NCBI GenBank assembly: GCA_009839615.1
Contig: VXPH01000125.1
Coordinates: 1-45,602 of the forward strand
From: Nitrospinota bacterium
GTDB taxonomy: Bacteria > UBA8248
Length of the DNA: 45,602 bases
Direction of reading: 5' to 3'
Made by a program: the position numbers and the translations under genes. The notes under the pieces are model-generated. The model made no database searches. It was not told the DNA's origin and saw nothing but the letters and a program-made list of their open reading frames with translations. Positions 40,206 to 45,602 of the stretch are shown here, in pieces. Within the stretch, counting starts at the first letter, position 1. Each line of letters begins with the position of its first letter.

Positions 40206-41474
40206 ATGACGCAGCGCGGTGAAACGTCAACCCGTTGGCTTTGGGCAATTTGCGCGGCCCAGGTGCCGATGATGTTCGTTTATGCGAATTACGTGGCGGC
40301 GCTTCCACTGTTCAAGGCGGAATGGAATCTCACGAACGTGCAGGCCGGCACGATTTATACGGCGTTCTATGTGGGTTACATCCTCGCTTCGGCCGTTTTG
40401 GCGACCGCGACGGATTACATGAGCGCGAAAAAGATCTACCTGGCCTCGAGCCTTTGGCTGGCGCTCCTGAATTTCATGTTCCCGCTCCTTGCCGATGGTT
40501 TCATCAGCGCATCGGTGTTTCGCGGCCTCACGGGCGTGGGACTGGCCGGCACGTATGCGCCTGCGCTTCGTTTGGTGGCCGAATACGCCCCGGAGGGAAA
40601 ACGCGCCCGGATGGTCGGGGTGTATACGTTTTTTTACACCGTGGGCGTCGCCGCATCGATTTATGTGACGGGCGCGCTCGTCGCGAATTTCGAATGGCGC
40701 ACGGCGTTCGCATTGACCTCTCTGGGACCCGCCGCCGGTTTCCTGGTCATGGTGTTTCTACTTCCCACCCTGCCTTCACCGAGGGGGGATGGTGACGCCG
40801 GGTTTGAATTGCCTAGGCTTCCGGCTCCCGTGTGGGTGCTCATGGGCGTTGCGGGCGCGCACCGGTGGGAGGTGTTCGCATTCAGGGGCTGGATAGTCAC
40901 CTTTCTGGCCGCGTCTTTGGTGATGACGGGAGCGGAGACGCGCGAGAGCGCCCTCCAGGTCGCCTCCACGTCCGCTGCACTGATCATCGGGCTGAGCGCG
41001 GTCTCGAAGCTTATCGGCGGATGGTTCGCCGATCGCATCGGCAGGCCGTCCACGATAATAGTGAGCCTGTTCCTGAGCGGTCTTATTTCGGCTTCCATCG
41101 GGCTCGCTTTCGGAGCGCCGTTCACAACTCTGCAGATTCTTTGCCTGATTTGGGTGATCGTGATGCACGTGGACGCCCCCGTCCTGGTGGTGTTGACCAC
41201 GGAACTCACGCCGAGGCGCCACCTCGGCTCTGCGCTGGGAATTCAATCGGGTTTGGGTTTTCTGCTGGGTTCCCTCTCGCCCATGGTGGTGGGGAAATTC
41301 CTGGACATGAGCAACGACTCGGGTGATGGCGCTCTTCCCGTGAACTGGGATTGGGCGTTCATCGGGCCGGGTATTGCGGCGATTTTGGGAGCAATCGCCA
41401 CAGTCTTTGTAGCCCGGCGTTTCATCGCCGCTCAAAAGCCGCCAGAGGGCGATGCACATGCTTCGCGGCCGTGA
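40206..41474 (+). CDS. Major facilitator superfamily transporter
   Basis: 422 aa, about 12 hydrophobic segments; GFISASVFRGLTGVGLAGTYAPALRLVAEYAPEGKRARMVGVYTFFYTVGVAAS, GGWFADRIGRPSTIIVSL. Confidence 0.88.
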   Translation: MTQRGETSTRWLWAICAAQVPMMFVYANYVAALPLFKAEWNLTNVQAGTIYTAFYVGYILASAVLATATDYMSAKKIYLASSLWLALLNFMFPLLADGFISASVFRGLTGVGLAGTYAPALRLVAEYAPEGKRARMVGVYTFFYTVGVAASIYVTGALVANFEWRTAFALTSLGPAAGFLVMVFLLPTLPSPRGDGDAGFELPRLPAPVWVLMGVAGAHRWEVFAFRGWIVTFLAASLVMTGAETRESALQVASTSAALIIGLSAVSKLIGGWFADRIGRPSTIIVSLFLSGLISASIGLAFGAPFTTLQILCLIWVIVMHVDAPVLVVLTTELTPRRHLGSALGIQSGLGFLLGSLSPMVVGKFLDMSNDSGDGALPVNWDWAFIGPGIAAILGAIATVFVARRFIAAQKPPEGDAHASRP

Positions 41475-41520
41475 CCCCCATACGCGCCAATATACGGCTT
41501 CATCCCGCGATTATGCCTGC

Positions 41521-41548
41521 TTGACGATGCACGCAGTTTTGTTATGAT
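41521..41548 (+). promoter_or_regulatory. Strong sigma70-like promoter upstream of ABC substrate-binding protein
   Basis: TTGACG (41521-41526), 16 nt spacer, TATGAT (41543-41548); about 110 nt before ATG 41658. Confidence 0.65.
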
Positions 41549-41657
41549 TCGCCTTACCTTTTGAGATACTGGCGCAATATGAACCGAGTGTATTTTGAAG
41601 ATAGAGGTATCTTCGCACTCTTTTGAACTGCTACTTCACGAGCAAAGGAGAACAAAA

Positions 41658-42671
41658 ATGCTGAAAGGAATCATTACTGGTCTGTTGGCGGTGGCTTTGT
41701 TGAGCGCACCGGCGTTCGCCGCGGATGAGGCGACCATGCGCAAAGCCAAGAAAGAGGGGAAGGTTACCTGGTATTCCTCTATCACGCTGAATATCGCGCA
41801 GCATATATGCAACAACTTCAACAAGAAAAAAATGGGCGTTCAATGCGTTCTTCACCGCGACGGCTCGGGCAAGCTCTACCGTCGTTATCTACAAGAGCGT
41901 AAAGGCGGCATTTACGTCGCCGACGTGGTCCACACCTCGAACCTGGGCCATTTCCTGAACCTGAAAGCCAAGAAAATCATCACGCCCTACAAGCCCGCCG
42001 GGACGGACAACTTCAACCCGAAGTTCGTGACCAAGGACAATTACTGGACGATCCTTCGCGCGGGCGTTTTGATGCCCTTCTACAACACCAAGAAAATTAG
42101 TGCTAAAGACGCGCCCAAGACGTATGCGGATTTCCTCGACCCCAAGTGGAAGGGAAAAATCGTTCACTCGCATCCGAGCTACAGCGGATTCGTCACGAAC
42201 GGCATGATCAACATCGTGAACAAATTCGGCTGGGATTATTACAAGAAGATGGCCAAGCAAAAGCCCAAGATCGTGCAATCGGCGGCTGGCGGCATTCCTC
42301 TCGTAGCGCGTGGGGAAGCCTGGCTGGGAGCGGGAACGACCTCGTATTCACTGCTCAAGCTGATCCAGAAAGGCGAGCCGCTCAAACCCATCGTTCCACC
42401 GGCAGGCCTGGCATTGGTGACTTCGCCGAATGGCGTATTCACGAAAGCGCCGAACCCCAACGCCGCGCGCGTGTTCACTGATTACCTGTTCAGTATGGAG
42501 ACCATGCAGCTTCTGGCGGACTACTTCCTCTATGTGGGCAATCCCGATGTGAAATACCCCAAGGCGTTGCCGCCACTCAACAAAATCAACTTGATGGCCA
42601 TTGGCGGGGCGGAACTGAAGAAGAAGAACAAGCCGACGCGTAAGATGTTCAAGAAGCTCTTCGGCGTGTAA
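41658..42671 (+). CDS. ABC transporter substrate-binding protein (Fbp/Pot-like extracellular solute-binding family)
   Basis: ORF 41595..42671; AAAGGAG RBS then MLKGIITGLLAVALLSAPAFAADEATMRKAKKEGKVTWYSSITLNIAQHICNNFNKK; FLDPKWKGKIV; followed by permease and ATPase. Confidence 0.9.
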   Translation: MLKGIITGLLAVALLSAPAFAADEATMRKAKKEGKVTWYSSITLNIAQHICNNFNKKKMGVQCVLHRDGSGKLYRRYLQERKGGIYVADVVHTSNLGHFLNLKAKKIITPYKPAGTDNFNPKFVTKDNYWTILRAGVLMPFYNTKKISAKDAPKTYADFLDPKWKGKIVHSHPSYSGFVTNGMINIVNKFGWDYYKKMAKQKPKIVQSAAGGIPLVARGEAWLGAGTTSYSLLKLIQKGEPLKPIVPPAGLALVTSPNGVFTKAPNPNAARVFTDYLFSMETMQLLADYFLYVGNPDVKYPKALPPLNKINLMAIGGAELKKKNKPTRKMFKKLFGV

Positions 42672-42683
42672 AAATAGCATGAG

Positions 42684-42738
42684 CGGGGGCGGTTTCTTGC
42701 GTAATATCGAGAAACCGCTCCCGTCTGTTATTTTGATG
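42684..42738 (+). terminator. Intra-operon hairpin between binding protein and permease genes
   Basis: CGGGGGCGGTTTCT (42684-42697) / AGAAACCGCTCCCG (42710-42723), 14-bp stem with one G-U, 12 nt loop, then TCTGTTATTTTG (poor U tract). Confidence 0.65.
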
Positions 42739-42787
42739 TATAGAACAGGTTGAAAACCACTTAACTCTTGGAAGGACACATGCGGAT

Positions 42788-44533
42788 ATGACGCAAGATG
42801 CGCAACAGCTTCCCGGCATGATCTCGGGAGGCGAGCCCTCGGCCACCAGAAAATTCGACTACACCGTCATTGTCTGGGTAGTATTGCTTATCCTTCTAAT
42901 CATCCTGGTGGCGAATCCCATCTTCCAGCTCTTCAAGGAGAGCTTTTTCGTTTCCGAAGATGAGGCCGGCGGCTTCACCTTCCAGAACTATATCGACGCT
43001 TTTGAAACCGATGAATACTACAAGCCGATGTACATCACGATGATGCTCGCCATCTCCGTGGGCAGCATATCTCTGGTGGTGGGAGCCGTGATGGCCTGGG
43101 TGGTCAGCCGAACGGACATCCCTTTCCCGAATTTGATCAGAAACGGCATCCTGGCCTCTTTCGTGACACCTCCTTTTCTGGGCGCCATCGCCTGGATATT
43201 CCTGGCGGGACAAAACGAAGGGTGGCTGAATAAATGGATTCGCGGGTTATTTGGATTGAGTGAGGAATTTTATCTGTTCGACATCTTCACGATGAAGGGC
43301 GTCGTATTCGCCATGTCGCTCTACACGTTTCCGCTCGTCTTCATCGTCGTTTTGGCAGGACTGAACAATATTTCATCCGACGTGGAAGACGCGGCCAACG
43401 TGGCGGGTGGCGGCACCTTCCATACCATGTTCAGCATCACTTTGCCGCTCGTGGCGCCCTCTCTTTTCGCGGGTTTCATTCTGGCGGCGCTCGAGGCGAT
43501 GATTCTCTTCGGCATCCCGGCGGTGTTGGCGATTCCGGCAGGCCAGCACACGATGACGACCCAACTCCGCGCTTTCATGGTATCGGAAGACGACTTGCTC
43601 GGTCTAGCCTCGGCCTACGCGATGCCCATGCTGATTCTGGCGATCGGCATGGTCTGGACGCGAGGCATCGTTCTGGGCAGAAGAGGCTACGCCACCGTCG
43701 GCGGCAAGGGAGGTCAGAGGCGTCCGCAAAAACTGGGCGTTTGGCGGATCCCGATATTCGTGCTTTGCATGATTCCGCTCGTGTGCGCCATCGTGTTGCC
43801 TGCACTCGCTTTGCTGACCACGTCGTTTATGAAAAACCTGGGTGGTGGATTGGTGTGGTCGAACCTCACCTTGTGGAATTATCACTTCATCCTGACGAAC
43901 GATGCGGTGAGAGAGTCCATATACAATACGATAATCCTGGCAATCATGGCGGCGACCGGTGCCACAATCGTGGCTGCGATTTCCGCTTTCATCGCGCAGC
44001 GCAAACTTATCAGGGGTCATCAATATATGGGATTCATGGCGACCGCGCCCATCGGAATTCCCGGTATCGTCCTGGCGGTGGGTCTCTTCGCGGCCTATAC
44101 GAAACAGCCCTTTGTGCTGTACGGAACGCTTTGGATTATGTTCCTGGCGTATCTCACCAAGTACCTGCCCCTTGCGTATCAGACGTCGAATGCGGGTCTC
44201 TCGAGCATTCATCCCGAACTCGAGGAGAGTTGCCGCATCATGGGGGCGAATCGGCTTCAAGTTTTCAAGGACGTGACGGTGCCTTTGTTCAAGACGGCCG
44301 TCATCGCGTCATGGATATTGGTGTTCATGCCCTCGCTCAGGGAATTGAGCGCCTCGGTTCTACTTTGGACGACGAACACGAAGGTCATCTCGGTGGTCAT
44401 CGTCGATTTCTATGAAGAAACGCTGTTGGGTCCCATATCGGCTTTAGGGGTTTTGCTCTTGCTCATCACTTTGGTGGCGATTGTGATCGGTTTCCGCCTG
44501 GTGGGCAGGGACTTCATGCGTTCTGCTGGATAG
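42788..44533 (+). CDS. ABC transporter permease, fused two-domain (Fbp-like)
   Basis: 581 aa with two permease domains; EAA-like motifs DVEDAANVAGGGTFHTMFSITLPLVAPSL and ELEESCRIMGANRLQVFKDVTVPLFKTAV. Confidence 0.9.
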   Translation: MTQDAQQLPGMISGGEPSATRKFDYTVIVWVVLLILLIILVANPIFQLFKESFFVSEDEAGGFTFQNYIDAFETDEYYKPMYITMMLAISVGSISLVVGAVMAWVVSRTDIPFPNLIRNGILASFVTPPFLGAIAWIFLAGQNEGWLNKWIRGLFGLSEEFYLFDIFTMKGVVFAMSLYTFPLVFIVVLAGLNNISSDVEDAANVAGGGTFHTMFSITLPLVAPSLFAGFILAALEAMILFGIPAVLAIPAGQHTMTTQLRAFMVSEDDLLGLASAYAMPMLILAIGMVWTRGIVLGRRGYATVGGKGGQRRPQKLGVWRIPIFVLCMIPLVCAIVLPALALLTTSFMKNLGGGLVWSNLTLWNYHFILTNDAVRESIYNTIILAIMAATGATIVAAISAFIAQRKLIRGHQYMGFMATAPIGIPGIVLAVGLFAAYTKQPFVLYGTLWIMFLAYLTKYLPLAYQTSNAGLSSIHPELEESCRIMGANRLQVFKDVTVPLFKTAVIASWILVFMPSLRELSASVLLWTTNTKVISVVIVDFYEETLLGPISALGVLLLLITLVAIVIGFRLVGRDFMRSAG

Positions 44534-44549
44534 AAAAGGGAGATTTGCG

Positions 44550-45602
44550 TTGGCGGTTTTAGACTTAAAAGGCCTGTTGAAGATATTCGGCACCGACGTC
44601 CGGGCGGTGGATGAGATAGATCTGCACATTGAACATGGAGAGTTGATTTCTCTTTTAGGGCCGTCGGGTTGTGGTAAGACGACGACACTGCGCCTCGTGG
44701 CGGGTTTCATCGATCCGAACGCCGGGGAAATCGTCATGGATGGGGATGTCGTATCGAACGCTAATAGCGTCATTCCGCCCGAGCGGCGCAACATGAGCAT
44801 GATTTTTCAGAGCTACGCCATCTGGCCGCACAAGACGGTGTCCCAGAATGTGGGCTACGGGTTGAAATTCCGAGGTATCACGGGTGCTGAGGCGGATAAG
44901 CGCGTGAAAAGCCTGCTTTCCGTCGTGCAAATGGATCATTTGGGGGCCCGCTATCCATCAGAACTCTCGGGCGGCCAGCAACAGCGGGTAGCCTTGGCCC
45001 GCGCACTCGTGGTCGAGCCGGCCGTATTGTTGCTCGATGAGCCGCTCTCGAACCTCGACGCCAACCTGCGCGAGGAGATGCGTTTCGAGATCAGGCGCCT
45101 GCACGATGAATTCAACATCACGAGTATTTACGTGACGCATGATCAGGCCGAGGCCATGGTCACCAGCGACAGAATCTGCGTCATGAACAGCGGGAAGATC
45201 GAGCAGGTGGGCAAGCCGTCCGACATTTACGACATTCCGGCGACGAAGTTTGTGGCGGAGTTCGTCGGCGTGACGAACTCGATACCTGGCAAGATAAGCG
45301 CTCCGGGTCTGTTCGAGGCCAACGACGGCGCTAAGTTCATAATGAACGCAGACGGCGGGAAAATGGGAGAGCTCGTATCCATACGGCCTCACCGGATTCA
45401 GGTGCATTCCGAGAATGCCGACGTGGGCGGCGCCGATGCTCAGAACGTGATTGATGGCGAAGTGACGCGCGGCTATTATTTCGGCAGCACGGTGGACTAT
45501 CTGGTGAAAGTGCCTGGCTTGGAAGAGCCGCTTCGCGTCATCGGCGACCCGCACCAGTTCTTTGGTTTGGGCAGCAAAGTACGGTTGACCATCGAAAAAG
45601 CG
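44550..45602 (+). CDS. ABC transporter ATP-binding protein (Fbp/Pot-like), cut by window end
   Basis: TTG start at 44550 after AAAAGGGAG; open to the last base, hence absent from ORF track: AVLDLKGLLKIFGTDVRAVDEIDLHIEHGELISLLGPSGCGKTTTLRLVAGF...MIFQSYAIWPHKTVSQNVGYGL...ELSGGQQQRVALARALVVEPAVLLLDEPLSNLDANLR. Confidence 0.93.
   Translation, partial: MAVLDLKGLLKIFGTDVRAVDEIDLHIEHGELISLLGPSGCGKTTTLRLVAGFIDPNAGEIVMDGDVVSNANSVIPPERRNMSMIFQSYAIWPHKTVSQNVGYGLKFRGITGAEADKRVKSLLSVVQMDHLGARYPSELSGGQQQRVALARALVVEPAVLLLDEPLSNLDANLREEMRFEIRRLHDEFNITSIYVTHDQAEAMVTSDRICVMNSGKIEQVGKPSDIYDIPATKFVAEFVGVTNSIPGKISAPGLFEANDGAKFIMNADGGKMGELVSIRPHRIQVHSENADVGGADAQNVIDGEVTRGYYFGSTVDYLVKVPGLEEPLRVIGDPHQFFGLGSKVRLTIEKA

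Noticed and set aside
43604-44260. 218-aa - strand ORF opposite the ABC permease
   Set aside because: Low-complexity, His/Arg-rich antisense translation of a conserved permease.
1-45602. CRISPR arrays, tRNAs, IS elements, phage or defence genes
   Set aside because: None seen on either strand: no regular repeat-spacer pattern, no tRNA-like cloverleaf with CCA, no transposase or integrase translations. The HNH gene is a stand-alone McrA-like family with no partner modification gene.

Overview
45.6 kb of a diderm (LPS-bearing) bacterial chromosome, densely packed and mostly co-directional on the + strand. Left part: 5' portion of a PBP1A-type penicillin-binding protein (-), an HNH endonuclease, uvrB-uvrC-lnt (each overlapping the next by 4 nt), prfB with a readable +1 programmed frameshift, lysS, lolC/E-lolD and clpC. 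Middle: an almost complete LPS assembly line: bamA, skp/ompH, lpxD, fabZ, lpxA, Gfo/Idh/MocA oxidoreductase, lpxI, lpxB, DUF374 acyltransferase (LpxJ-like), waaA, lpxK, then lptG/lptF on the opposite strand, then waaF, gmhB, hldA-like kinase, heptosyltransferase I, a Trm112-like protein, GT2 glycosyltransferase, a truncated GT4 remnant, msbA and an O-antigen-ligase-like protein. Right part: dacA (-), dapA, a non-canonical amidohydrolase (-), an MFS transporter, and an Fbp-like ABC transporter (binding protein, fused permease, ATPase cut by the window edge). I found no CRISPR array, tRNA/rRNA, IS element, phage or recognisable defence system. Nothing here clearly amounts to a new system. The best leads are the GT4 remnant before msbA, the amidohydrolase lacking the usual metal-ligand motifs beside a transporter set, the lone GnnA-like oxidoreductase in the lpx operon, and two unlisted small ORFs coupled to LPS genes. 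All assignments are from reading motifs by eye; no database search was run.
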